A stretch of 64,000 nucleotides of DNA from Lumnitzera littorea (Eukaryota > Streptophyta > Magnoliopsida > Myrtales > Combretaceae), in NCBI GenBank assembly GCA_024138015.1, contig JAMXBB010000012.1, forward strand, positions 17,098,634 to 17,162,633, written 5' to 3'. This document shows, one piece after another, positions 25,473 through 37,464 of this stretch. The stretch's first letter is position 1, and every line of letters begins with the position of its first letter. Made by a program: the position numbers and the translations under genes. Under the pieces are notes generated by a model. It saw nothing but the letters and a program-made list of their open reading frames with translations. It ran no database searches and had not been told where the DNA came from.

Positions 25473-26329
25473 CGAGCTTGGTGTGTGTTCAATTTCTGAA
25501 GAGTTTCCTGGCGTCAACTCTGTGCTGTCGGCCAATCATTGTATCAAAACAGAGGTTGTATAATGAAAATCGGACGATGTATTTTTTTCTTACGAGGAAA
25601 AATGGAAAATCCTGTAAAGGGATATGCTTCTTTTGCCCCAAAACTTGTGTACTTTTACCTCAGAAATTTATAGAATGATAGATTGTTTTAATCTGCTAAA
25701 TCTCCCGAGCGTTCCAAGTGTTATCAGTGCTTTTGGTCGACCACTTTCAAAATTTTTTTATTCATGAAAGCAGAGGACGACAAATATTGTTGGTGGTAGC
25801 ATGCTCCCATCCTCTGCGTTGTTGTTATTAAGGCCTTACTAGGCATACTGCAATAAACATCACTAAAAGCAGCAATGCCAATCCGTTCTCCACGAGGGAG
25901 CTTCACCAGTTCTTGGTTAAAAGTAATAAATACAAGCAGATACAAAATACAAGCTAAAGGTTAAAACTTTAGATCAGGGTTAAATTTTTAGATCGGCCGT
26001 GAGCTCAGTAATGGCTGGGTTACTCAGGAGTCACAAGGAAACATTATACTACGGATTTCGAACAATAATACGGACTTCCCTTGTCCCCCAAAGCAAATGA
26101 TATCATACACCACCCCCGCATCATACGGCTTAATGAGGTGCTTTACATGTTGCCGGCATGAAATTGATTTTGCCTACAAACCAGTGTTTTAAAGTTCAGC
26201 CTATAGCATGATTGCTCTGTAAGTATTTGAAGCTCGTGTCATTAGAAGAATTGATTGTAAAAATTTGTACGTGCCTTGTATGGAATGCTTTTACAATTAT
26301 ACTACAACACCATCCTGACATGTATATAC
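25473..26329. other. Convergent intergenic region with the 3' UTRs of BSK1 and FTSH
   Basis: This 857 bp separates the two stop codons of genes that point at each other. No other gene was seen. It must contain both 3' ends; AT-rich sequence at about 25555-25700 on the plus strand would suit BSK1 polyadenylation, but no clear AATAAA was relied on. Confidence 0.6.
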
Positions 26330-29237
26330 TCAAGAAACGTAAAGCTCGGCTTTTCCGTCAATAAAGAGGCTCATGAACTCTTCACCATCAACAGTTTCTT
26401 TCTCTATGAGGAGTTGAGCAAGCTTGTGGAGAATGTCGATGTGCGTTGTGATGATTTGCTTCGCCCTTGAGTAAGCTTTGTCTACGAGCTCCCTTACCTC
26501 TGCATCCACAACATCAGCAGTTGCCATGGAGTAATCTTTCTGGGATGACATCTGCAATCAAGACACGTATGCATCAGGCAAAAGGTGCAAATCATGCAAG
26601 CATCATAACAACTTGATGAAAGTAGAGAAAACTCAACCGAATAAGTATTAACACTTTGATTTATCGAAGAAAACTTGCCTGCTGTCCCAAAAAGGGATTT
26701 CCACCAGGTCCACCAATGGCAACTTGTCCAATCTTTCTGCTGAAACCAAATCTCTCAACCATCTGTCTTGCCACTCGAGATACTTGCATAAAATCATTTG
26801 ATGCACCTGTCGTGACATTGTCCGTTCCAAAGATAACCTCTTCCGCAACTCTGCATCAACAATAAAACAATGAAACATCTCAGGTAGTCCTTCAAGCTAT
26901 CCACGACCATTAAAAGCTTCCACTATTAAAAGTAGAAGTTACAATGGCTTGGTATATTTCTGATTATTCATATATGAGAGTTTGGGAAGCATAACATACC
27001 TTCCACCAAGTGCAACAGCCATCTGATTCTCAAGGTAGCTTCTACTGTATAGTCCCGACTCTAGTCTCTCCTCACTTGGAGCAAAGAAGGTAAGACCTCC
27101 AGCTTGTCCACGTGGAATTATAGATATTTTGGCAACAGGATCATACTCGGGCATTAATGCACCAACTAAAGCATGTCCAGCCTCTGTTAAAGATAATCAT
27201 ACATAAGTTAAACCCCTTTATAGGAATCAACAACAGTATATAGAAATGGCAATATTCCTCGACATACCATGATAGGCAACCAATCTCTTCTTTTCATCTG
27301 ACACCACGGCATTTTTCTTCTCTGGTCCAGCTATTATCCTCTCCAGGGCATCGGATATCTCATCTTTGCTGATCTCTTTAAGGTCACGCCTGGCAGCAAG
27401 AATGGCTGCCTCATTCATTAGGTTCTGCAAATCAGCTCCAGTAAAACCTGGTGTTCTTCTTGCGATTTTCTCAAAGTCGACATCTTTTGCCAGTGCCTTT
27501 CCTCTGGAATGAACCTGCAAGAACCAACTGTGTCTATAAACAAAATGATAAAAATAAAAGTTATCTCAACACAATACATGCCGATCTGATGCTCTCCAAC
27601 AGTAGTCGGACCAACAATTGCAATAAAGTAGGTCCTTTTGTCCATGTATGCAATCGAAATCTGCATGTGATTTCCATTTACATTGTGTACATTTTAAGAA
27701 CAATTAAAGTTAATCAAGAAACGAAACTATTTAGTATCCAAATCAAATCATCATCAATTCAAGCTTCAAACATGAATTAATAACTCAATAATAAAACATT
27801 TAAAGAAAAGACGATTATGCCTGCATGGAGAACATGAGCAATTAGGATCCTACAAGTCTAATCTTCTATTTGATCCACTGGTATCGACTTCCAACTAACC
27901 TGAAGGATTTTAACTCTTCCAGCAACATCAGGTCTATCCACTGTAACCTGTCGGTCGAACCTCCCTGGCCTCAACAATGCCGAATCAAGTACATCAGGCC
28001 TGTTAGTAGCAGCCAAAACAATCACTCCTGAATTCCCTGAAAAACCATCCATTTCAGTCAAGAGCTGATTAATTGTCTGCTCCCTCTCATCATTCCCCCC
28101 ACCAAGACCTGCACCTCTCTGCCGTCCAACAGCATCAATCTCATCAATAAAAACAATGCAAGGTGCTTTTGACTTTGCCTTCTCAAACAAATCCCTCACT
28201 CTCGATGCACCAACACCAACGAACAACTCAACAAATTCAGATGCTGCACATGAGAAAAACGGCACACCTGCCTCACCAGCAACAGCCCTAGCCAAAAGGG
28301 TCTTTCCGGTACCAGGTGGACCAACCAAGAGACATCCTTTGGGTATCTTAGCCCCTAAGGCAGTGTACTTGTCGGGATTTTTCAAAAAATCAACAACCTC
28401 TTGCAATTCCAATTTGGCCTGATCAGCACCAGCAACATCAGCAAAAGTCACACCAGTTTCAGGAACTTCCTGAAATTTAGACTTAGACCTACCAAAATCC
28501 ATAGGTCCCCCAAGCCCACCTGGACCACCCGGTCCACCCTGTGCCCGGCGGAACAGAAAGAACAGTCCAGCAAATGCAAGAAAAGGAAACAACAAACTAC
28601 CGATAAAATTAAACAATCCATTACCAGCTTCCCCTTCAGAAACCGAAATATCAACGCCATTCATAGCAAGGATATCGATCAAATCCGGGTCATTCGGTAT
28701 AATCACGGTGGCTCTCCTGCCATCCACAGCAGTCAACTGAAGGGCAGAACCATCCTTACTAAACCTGACCCTTTCAACTTTACCCTTTTTAACAGCGTTG
28801 AGGAATTCACTATATCTCCATTGACTTCCTTCAGGAAGGTCAGAATTGGAATTCGATTGCGGTTTAGGAGCAGAAAGGACTAGATTTTGAGCAAAAGGCG
28901 AGGAATTTGAAGGGTTCGGCTTAGTGGGTTGGGCTTGGATTACTGGTGGAGGTGTTGGAACGTTAGGGTTATCGACAGCTAGGGCTTGTGGGGATAGGGA
29001 AGACAACAGAATAGTAGCACTAGCAGTAGTAGCAGCTAAAGGTAGATTATTTATGCTTTCTGAACTGGGCTTTTGGTTCTCGTTTAAGATGTAAAGTCGT
29101 CTTCTTGTCAAGAAATGTAAAGGAAGTGATGATTTTGAAGTAACTTTGGGTGTTGGAGGAGAGATCCTCATGGTTCTGTTGCCAAAGAAAGATGAACTCA
29201 GCAATGGGTTTGTAGCAGTTGAAGTCGCCGTTGCCAT
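26330..29237 (-). CDS. FTSH5: Thylakoid ATP-dependent zinc metalloprotease FtsH, type A (FTSH1/FTSH5, VAR1 group), five exons
   Basis: Exons in transcript order: 29237-27900, 27514-27268, 27183-27000, 26850-26679, 26551-26330; 2163 nt, 720 aa. The N-terminus is a Ser/Thr-rich plastid transit peptide followed by a thylakoid transfer segment ending near QALAVDN (84-90). A lumenal domain leads to a membrane helix (about 208-229). The AAA+ module has Walker A GPPGTGKT (306-313), Walker B FIDEID (363-368) and the second region of homology TNRP...RPGRFDR (411-429). The zinc site HEAGH (528-532) is split across exons 2 and 3; the third ligand is probably Asp609 in GASND. The C-terminus FIDGKAELYVS matches FTSH1/FTSH5 rather than FTSH2/FTSH8, but I cannot separate FTSH1 from FTSH5. 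The enzyme forms hetero-hexamers with type B subunits and degrades photodamaged D1 of photosystem II; loss of FTSH5 causes leaf variegation in Arabidopsis. Intron 4 (26552-26678) appears to use a GC donor; the other three use GT. Confidence 0.95.
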
Positions 29238-29595
29238 GTTCTGTTGATTTGAGTTTTTGTTATTTAAGTACTCGAAATCTTATCTATTTGGTTGGGAATT
29301 TCAGATTCTGTTTCATGGATTTAGGGTTCCCGTATTGTGTTGGTTTATTTATTGACAATGTGAAAAAAGAGTAAATATAAATGAGTTTTATTTTCATGGA
29401 ATCGGTCGGGATTTTTGTGAGAGAGATGGAAGCTTTTAGGAACGTGGGTGGAGAATTTGAGTTGATTTCTAGGATTAACGTTAGCCAGAAACTTGGGTGT
29501 TGCTTAGGTACAAATACGTGGTCGATGTTATCGTCAGTCATCCGGGGCTTGATATTTTCGAGTTTTGTTGCTTTTTCCGAGAGTGAAGTTGATGT

Positions 29596-29601
29596 CACGT
29601 G
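29596..29601. promoter_or_regulatory. G-box (CACGTG) upstream of FTSH
   Basis: A palindromic CACGTG lies about 360 bp upstream of the FTSH start codon, with another ACGT-core motif (TACGTG) near 29515. G-boxes bind bZIP and bHLH factors such as HY5 and PIFs and are frequent in light-regulated plastid protein genes. The site is seen; its use is inferred. Confidence 0.5.
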
Positions 29602-31589
29602 TCTCATTTGCTTTCTTTCGTTTTAATTATTTTCTTGGATAGGGTGTTTTTTCGGAAGTCGAAAAGAACCCAAATGTTGCATACTCGATTGAGCCGCGTT
29701 GGGCTTATGCTTATGCTTGGGCTTGTTGTATATAACAAAACTATCCAACAATCTTATCTCTTTTTTTAACTCAATAATTGTTTAATTTTAGATTACTTTA
29801 GGAGTAACGCCTGAGCTTTTAATTTTTTTTTCTTCTAATTTTATGTTAAAAAATCAATATTATTAAATGTTATAACTAATCGAACTCTTGTTTCTTAAAT
29901 ATTTTACCTAAAAACTGAAGTTATTAAATATTATACTTGATCCAACATTTACTTATCAAATTGATTACACCATTATCTAAAAACTAAAATGATGTGGCAA
30001 ATGCTCATTCAATAAAAGTATAATCGTAAATAATTATAAGTAATTTAGTAAGTTTAACATATAAAAGTTCAATTGGGTGTGAAATTTAGCAAATTTAAAT
30101 TTTAGCTATAAAATTGAAAAACACTGTAAGTTACCATAGTGATTGTGAAATTATTACATTATATTAATGGATAATATCAAATTTGATACCTAAATTTTTA
30201 TGAATTTTTTTAATTAATTACCTCAACCTTGAATTACCAACTTCACTATCAAAGTATCAATTAAACTTCTTGAGATAAATGGTATTATTTATATTAACTT
30301 GATCTCCATCTATCTAACTAGCATTATTGACCAATAATGATTGCCACTCATCCAAGCCTTTGATTTAGTTATTATATCCTATTTACAATGTCCACATGGT
30401 AATCCTTGTATCATTGATAACAACTTTTAAATGGTCTTCTTCTTCTTCTTCTTCTTCTTTCTCTAGTAACTAAAAGCACCTTTTAACTCAATTCAAATAA
30501 TGAAACTTTAAATAAATCATTCTCCTTCCATTAAACAATTGGCTTGCATTCCAATGTATTGGAGTACTAAGGAGTTCAAAACTCATTGGGTTATAATAAA
30601 CTCAATCATCTATGATTCTTAAGAAGACAAATTCTTATGGAAAGCTTTTGAAAATATGCTTAAAAAATATACGAAAGCTTGATAAAATAAATTTCCATGT
30701 TGCCTTGAGTTACATCCATATGAGTACAATTTGATTCTTGAACTCTCAAGTGGACACAATTGAACCATGTCCTCTCCTCCCTTTTCTTCCACCAACCAAT
30801 CCTTAAGTAAAGGGGATTCAAATGGATACCACAAGTTCGACCTATTTTAGCTAAAGAACTATAATTTCTAAAGAGAGTATGTTACGATCTCAAGTTGAGA
30901 ATATCAATTTTTATTGATTCTGTGTGTTTTTTTTTTTTTATTTTATTTTCCCATGTCAATTGGACATGAAACACTTTTTACTAAATGATTAAATGTTAGA
31001 CTTAAATTAAGAAGCCTAAGATTAAGAAAAATAAAATCGTTTTCTTTTAAGTATGAGCTATGTTTTGTTTCGTATTTAGTTTCCAATTTCTTGGTTACTT
31101 AAGATATGATTCAAGTTTTAAGTACATAATATCTTCCCATTCTTGCTTTTGAATAAAAAATAGACTGGAATTGGATTGCAAAAAAAGAAGAAAAAGAAGG
31201 GTTAGATTTATCATCGTTATCTAATATGACAGATGGCATTCTTATATGGCAATTGGAGTTGAAATACATAATTATATAGCACACAGAGGAAGGTGAATGG
31301 AGTTGGTATAAGTAATATTTCGGACCTTAAAAAGTCTAACTAGTAAGTGAAATTGGTAATTTCAAAATTTAGATAGTTAATTAAATAATCGACCAAAGTT
31401 TAAGTACTAAATGAAATATTAGCCCTTATTTTATTATTAAATCGAATATTACAATTTTCTTTAGGTCTAACATTATGTAATATAAGAGGAGAGTGATACT
31501 AAAGACGTTTATTCTATCGCGTTGGTATATGAGTACATCATAAAAATTTACATCATCTATTATTGTTATGCACCAATCATGCATAAAAG

Positions 31590-32340
31590 AAGTTGTATTA
31601 TTCTACATTTGAATATTTTTACTACACCACCATTACAATTACCTTTCACAACATTAACACCACAAACAACCATTATGACTTTCACCATGATATTTTCCAT
31701 CACCTGGTGCTGTCACCACTATTAGTGCCACCTTTGCTACACTCTCATCATTACTAGTATCTCATCATCACTATTATGACTATTGCATCACTACAAGCTA
31801 AATACCTCTAACTAAAGGTAATTGCACTATTATGGTGGCATTAAGGTAGTTTGGCAATAACAACAAGAGAGGTGGTAATAGTATGTAGTAGTTTTTGTGA
31901 TGGTTGTTTTATGGTGGTAAATGGGATGTTGGTGGTGGTAATATTTGCAATGTGACAATGGTGGTATTAGTATAATAAAGATGAAGTATGATGGTGTTAA
32001 TGTTATTATAATAGTGGAAAAGTGGTTGCAATGGTTGTAACATGATAGTGATAGCAGTAATAATAGTAATGATAGTGATAAAAGTCGTAATGATACCGGT
32101 AGGTGTAAGTAGTGCTACAATTCTAGTAGTAGTGATAGTTGCTATGGCATATGGTGTTGTATAGTTTTATGTGATAGTTTTTGTAAGGTAAAATAGGTAA
32201 ATACAACTTTAGTGGTGATATAACGATAGTGGTGGCGGTCATTTTAGTAGCGTAATGGAGGAAATTGTGGCTAAAAGGCAATTTGTGAGGCTCCTAATGT
32301 AGCAATGGTAAGATGGTGGTAATAATGGTGATGATAGGTA
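31590..32340. repeat. Triplet-biased low-complexity tract with a strand switch (left copy)
   Basis: The first 200 bp are rich in CAC, ACC, ATT and CAT triplets; from about 31810 the same strand becomes rich in GTG, GGT, AAT and ATG triplets. It is imperfect rather than a clean microsatellite, and no gene can be read. An equivalent tract lies at about 55830-56580 in the right copy, so it predates the duplication. Confidence 0.6.
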
Positions 32341-33668
32341 AGGGAGCAAGGGAAAAAAAAAAAAAAAAAAACAATTGAGCCATGAGCCAAGCCAAACTAA
32401 GTCAGAATTTTGATTTACATTTTTAACTTAGATTAGGTTATGGTTTAGTATAAAGATAATGTTTCTATTTGAACTAAACCAAAGTATACTTTCCTCTCTC
32501 TTTCTCTTTTTTTTTTTTATTTTTTCAGGAAGCACATATTCATTCTTTAATACTCTCACTTCTTGAACATTACACAATTTAATTTCAATTCTAACAAAAT
32601 AGAATAAAAAAGAAAATGGAGAACCGTCTATGATAAACAGTGAAAAGAATTTTGATAAAATCTTAAAAATTTGAAATGAACCAAGAATATATTCTATATT
32701 TTACCATCCAAATAGTAAGGATATACGGTCTAATCTTTATCACACACGTTCTCAACGGATATTTTTAACATTTTTTTTTTCTCAGTGTTCATTTTTTTTC
32801 CTCCACTAAGCACTATACCTTGGCTTAGCAACTCTAGAGCATTATATTCCTTTATGCCAAGATCGTAACGGTCCAACTTCCTTTGAAATCGCTAGGCAAT
32901 TCCTTCAGCTCTTAGCACAAGATGGGGCTGTAAAGTAACGCGATATGAAATTTTTGCTTGAATCCTAGATAGTAAATTGAACTCAACCGAACCAGATTGT
33001 AGATTAAAAATTTTATGAATATCTTGTACCTCCTTGCTTTCTACATTTATTGCGGGGACTGTATAGTATGGTTCAAGCTTTCTTGGGGAATTTTAATTTT
33101 TAAAATTCCGCTAGAAAAGAGGTTTCAAAACATGTTTTTTAAATTTTGGGTGGACTAAGTATATTGGAATAAATATAAATAGTATCCTTCTAATTTATCC
33201 TGAGATTTATTTGTCCTCTGTAATGTTTCATGGATTGATTTTACCGACTTATACTTTTTAGTTAATTTTACTCAACTTTCATTCAAAAATGATGCCAGAC
33301 TGCACCATGCAGCACCACTGAGCAACGTAGAATTTCGTGCAGCAATACAGTAATAGCTATGCCACTCGAGCAATAATAATCGTAACGTATGAATTTGTCT
33401 CGATGATCATGTTGTGAACATCCCTAACCTAATTAATTGTAACAAGAGATTAGAGGAAAAAATATAGCCAAGCATAATTCCGAGAAGTGCGGAAGATGTT
33501 ATTGAAAGGTATATATTTATAATTAAACATTAATTTATCTTAAGCTGTTTGTTACGATAAGAAGGGAGAAAAATATACCATAAAGATAAAATATGTTTTT
33601 TTCTTTCTTTTTATTTTTTTTTTCAAATATCTCGTGTTAAATTAAGAATTACACGTACGACTGAGACA

Positions 33669-33675
33669 TATATAT
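33669..33675 (+). promoter_or_regulatory. Candidate TATA box of the left tandem gene
   Basis: TATATAT lies about 90 bp upstream of the ATG at 33762, in otherwise alignable DNA. The right copy has a CA repeat ending catatt in its place, so its TATA element is degraded. Assignment rests on position only. Confidence 0.4.
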
Positions 33676-33761
33676 GGCTTGTACGATGTAAATGTGTCGC
33701 TATCACTTTCTACGACTTACTATTACTACCACTGCTCCTCTCGGGTAGCGGTAAAACAGAA

Positions 33762-34962
33762 ATGGACGATAGTGAGAAAAAATGTGAGAATCTTTCACCG
33801 GAAGAACCTCCTGGTGAAGGAGACAATGTCGAAAAACCACCATCGTCTCCACCTTCACACCAAACCTCCACTCCAAACCTTGGCACCAAGGACGACGATG
33901 TTCCAAACACTAGCCATTCTCTGTCTCCCATGACAAGATTCAAGCTCGAAAGGAAAGAACTCTTCCCTGACGATTGCAAATCCCCAGAGGTGGTGATGAT
34001 AATAATTATAATGATAAGGATAATAGTAAATGATGATGATAATCAAGTATTCAAATCCATACGAACTTCTGATTATCGATGAATTAGAAGTTGAAACTTG
34101 ATTTAGACTCTGTTTGTTCGCTTTCGCAGGAGACCTACAGTGATGAACTTGACGAAGAAATACGACCTCCACGTAAAGATCTCGGATTGTCATTTGACTC
34201 AGAAGGCAAGCTCTACAGATATGTTTTCGGTAAGGATTACGATCCACATGACCACGATACTTCAGAGGTAATAATAATGAAGATTCAAACAAATCTGCAT
34301 TTCGTCGGATTTTCGTGACAATTATCGATCAAATTCCTTATTTCGAGTACATTTTAGGATGATGATTTGATATCGGACGCAAGAACCTCCAATAGAGCCC
34401 CTACGCCCATCCATGGCGGCGATGATATCAGGTTCATATGATCAGAATACGAACTTCCGCATTCTTCGCTTATCATGTTGTATGGTGATTTCTTAAATTC
34501 GTTATATCATAAAAGTGAGTATCTCCACAACTTCATTAAACTAAATGTTACTTTCTTGCAGAGAAACCACACCTTCGTCTTCTCCAGCAAAGCAGCCGGA
34601 GGACAGTGGCCGCGAGACGTCACCTTCGCCTGAAAAGATAACGCTGACGGAAGCAGAGTGAGTGCGTAGTAGAATAATAATAATCAAAATAGGCTTTGTT
34701 TTGCACGTATTAATTCTGGTTTTTTATTTTATTTTTCCCGTTATTATTTCTTACATATGCATTTGAGTTTTGCGACTACATTTTTCATTTGTATAATTAC
34801 TACTTCGTTGCGGAATGTGGAATTGATTCTATTATATTTCTTTACTGAAGAGAAACTATACGTTCGAGCACGGCGCTGGCCGAGAAGGCGAAAGGCAGTG
34901 GCAGCAGGAACATCTCTATCGGCGGATCGGAGAAGATAACGCCGTCGGAAAAGAAAATGTAG
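33762..34962 (+). CDS. Unrecognised small acidic, Ser/Pro-rich protein, five exons (left tandem paralogue)
   Basis: I do not recognise this family. Predicted exons: 33762-33989 (or 33992), 34130-34267, 34358-34431, 34562-34657, 34851-34962; 648 nt, 215 aa. The ATG has a good context (gaaATGG). Acceptors (ttcgcag, attttag, cttgcag, actgaag) and donors (gag|gtaata, cag|gttcat, aga|gtgagt) are reasonable. The exon 1 donor is ambiguous: gag|gtggtg fits consensus, gtg|gtgatg matches the paralogue. The frame stays open through all five exons and is shared with the copy at 57800, the main evidence that it is real. The protein has many Asp, Glu, Ser, Pro and Lys, no membrane helix or signal peptide and no known motif; it is probably disordered. 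Exon 4 and exon 5 products resemble each other (both start ETx(R/P)SS and contain EKIT). The exon 4 donor overlaps an in-frame TGA. Expression is not proven. Confidence 0.6.
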
Positions 34963-36220
34963 AGTCGTTACGCAAAACGGAGAAGCAGGGAGGTTCGAGG
35001 GAATATGCAGCAGAAAAATTGATTGAATGGAGCGTACATAAACTGCACGTAGTGTAGCGAGTGTGTAGGATAAGCAAAGCGCATTTTAGCAGTTAGTTTC
35101 AGGGATAACTCCCTACCCAAAACGTAACAGACGAGGTAAATAAACGTCAGTTAGTTGCTGGCAACATTCGCTTTGTTTCGTTTTATGTTTTTCTCTTAGT
35201 TGTCCGTACCACAGGTACAATAGGGGACATAACCACTCATTTGTTTTGGCTCTTCCGTGTGATCCACTTTGGAGCTTATACGCTGTAGTGATGCTGGTGA
35301 ATGGAGTCTTCAGAGATAAATAAATCAACACAATCTTCTATGGTTTACTATGTAAAATAGGCTATGACTATGATGTTAATTAGGGACAACTCTTGCTTAT
35401 AGCATAGGCAATTTGCGTGATGTAATTTTATGGGCCAAGTTTAATACTCACTAAATTATACTTAGGTTACTTGATTGGTTTAAAAAGGGAATTCAAATAA
35501 TTAGATTTATTGAAAGATATTTTTGGAGAGCTTTAAATCGGTACACTCTACATAAAGTTTGTCTAGAGTGCCATTTCCTTTATAACTTAATCAATAGGCT
35601 AAAGTGTCAACAATATTACATTATTATATATATAATTAGGCTCCATCATTTATTTAGACTAATTAAGATTATTAAATCCTAATTAATATTGTTCTTTAAT
35701 AATTATAACAACTAATTATATTAACCGTTGACTCCCTACAAATTACCATTAACCATCCCTTGCTCATAATTTTTCAAATTAAGATTGGTTGCTAAGATAA
35801 TATGTTTTAATTTCCTATTTCCCTTTAAAAGTCATCTTTAATCTTGTTTGATAATTGTCTTACCTCACCACTAGCCATTTTTCATTCTTATAACCATATG
35901 ATGCATATATGTTATATATAACGAATCTAAGTATCCATATTTTGCAGCTCTTTTGGAAAAGTAAAAATTGCATAAAATGAATGTCTCCAAAGCAAGTTAT
36001 AATCAATTAATTGCTAAATAGTATTCATAAATTCTTGGTTTGGATGACTCCATCAAATAAATCACACAACTACACTACAAAGATACATGAAAATACACTT
36101 AGCACATAAAAATTTTGGGATATCCATATCATGCTTGAGGTATTTAATCTAGTTGACTTCTCATACCAACTTTTTTCCTTATTTAATACGAGTATTGATA
36201 CTTAAAGCCTAAGAATTGGC
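34963..36220. other. 3' flank of the left tandem gene; no further gene seen
   Basis: The sequence aligns with 58937-60627 of the right copy, apart from a roughly 400-bp AT-rich insertion present only there. Short open frames around 35113-35331 differ between the copies and look like chance. Confidence 0.5.
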
Positions 36221-37247
36221 TTTGTTCATAAGGCATTTTGGGTCCAGACTCCTAAGGCTTAGGTCCAAATATCTTTGCCTACTTGAGTACTTAGAGCACT
36301 ACTTTAAGCAGACAAGCTTAGCTCCCTTCAGTAATTCAAATTGCTCAATCCCCTATTACAAGCCCACTCCAACCCAATTTAAGTAGCTTGCTTGAGTATC
36401 ACCGAGCATGTCTCCTCAAACCCTACTTGATGAATCGTCTTATCTAGTTTACATTTGACTTAACACAACTTACCCAAGCTTAGCCCAAACACCTTTCTAC
36501 CCTGACCTACTTGAGTCCCTCCGAGACTCTATCCTATGCCTTTTATGAGCTCAACTCTTCAAACCTAATGGGTTTTCTTACTCTTTTTTCTTTCATAAAT
36601 TTAAGAGTGGTCACACGACCTTTCAAGGATGGTAGGTAACTATCCACCACCAATAGTGAGTTAAACAATTTACTTTAAAGTGTAAGTTACAACCTATCGC
36701 AAATTTATGGCTACTCCAGCCACCCTAAGGATGAGAGTAGCTGGAGACCGACAATGCGGAGTCATATGACCCATTTCCACTCGGGTCGGGGGATGGCGGG
36801 GTTCACCGACGACCTCCTACCTCTATTTTATCTTTCAATGTTTTCTCCTTTCTTTTTTCCTTAATTTTCAAGCTTTTTCTTAGCTATGATTTTTTAGTTT
36901 GTAAATTAACATATAATTATTATATTCATATTATATTTAATTATAGTATATAATTATACTATTTTTTATATTTAATTTTTAAAATTTTTTTTTTGCAACT
37001 TTTGTTAATTTTTTTATTAATTTTATATATTTTTTCCATTGGTATATTTATTTGTTTTTTAATTATATATATAAGCACCACTTTATAGATAACTACCATG
37101 TCAATTAGAGGTAATAGTGTTATAACGGTCATCTCCTATAACTACCAATTAAAATATTAACCTCTTATTTAAATTTTTTGAAATATTAATATTTTATTCG
37201 AATTTACCATTAAACATTAATCGCCTCTGGCGTAATTTTCTCATAAG
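36221..37247. other. 1-kb spacer between the duplicates, not matched in either copy
   Basis: A perfect tandem duplication would join the copies directly. Instead about 1 kb of unmatched DNA lies here. It has a moderately GC-richer part (about 36230-36830) followed by an AT-rich part. No terminal repeats, target duplication or gene were recognised. It may be an insertion or a part of the original unit lost from the right copy. Confidence 0.5.
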
Positions 37248-37464
37248 AAACTATCCAACAATCTTAGCACTTTCTTTAACTTAATATTTGTTTAATTTTA
37301 GATTACTTTAGGAGTAACATAAAAAGATACTACCTTTTATCCGGGGGGGAAGATACTACCTTAACTTTAAATGTTTTTCTAATTTTATTCTTAAAGATAG
37401 AAATTACTAAACCTTATGACCAATTGAACTTCTTTTTCTTAATTTTATACCTAAAGATTGAAGT

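Larger units (their letters stand above)
29738..36220. repeat. Left copy of a large direct segmental duplication
   Basis: From aaactatccaacaatctta at 29738 to about 36220, this segment matches the right copy (37248-60627 once its 16.6 kb insert is removed) in the same order and orientation. Matching landmarks: the AT-rich lead (about 30000 and 54180), the triplet-rich tract (about 31590 and 55830), the five-exon gene (33762 and 57800) and the tail with 'ggctatgac(t/c)atgat' (about 35360 and 59800). Many substitutions and indels show that the duplication is old. Confidence 0.9.

Noticed and set aside
28401..28883. 160-residue plus-strand open frame over FTSH exon 1
   Set aside because: It is a shadow of the highly conserved minus-strand FtsH coding sequence.
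30441..30465. CTT microsatellite as a regulatory element
   Set aside because: It is a simple repeat that is degenerate in the right duplicate; nothing supports a function.
33855..34292. 145-residue minus-strand open frame over the left tandem gene
   Set aside because: It is antisense to a gene whose plus-strand frame is conserved between the two copies. The minus frame crosses predicted introns and is not maintained in the right copy.
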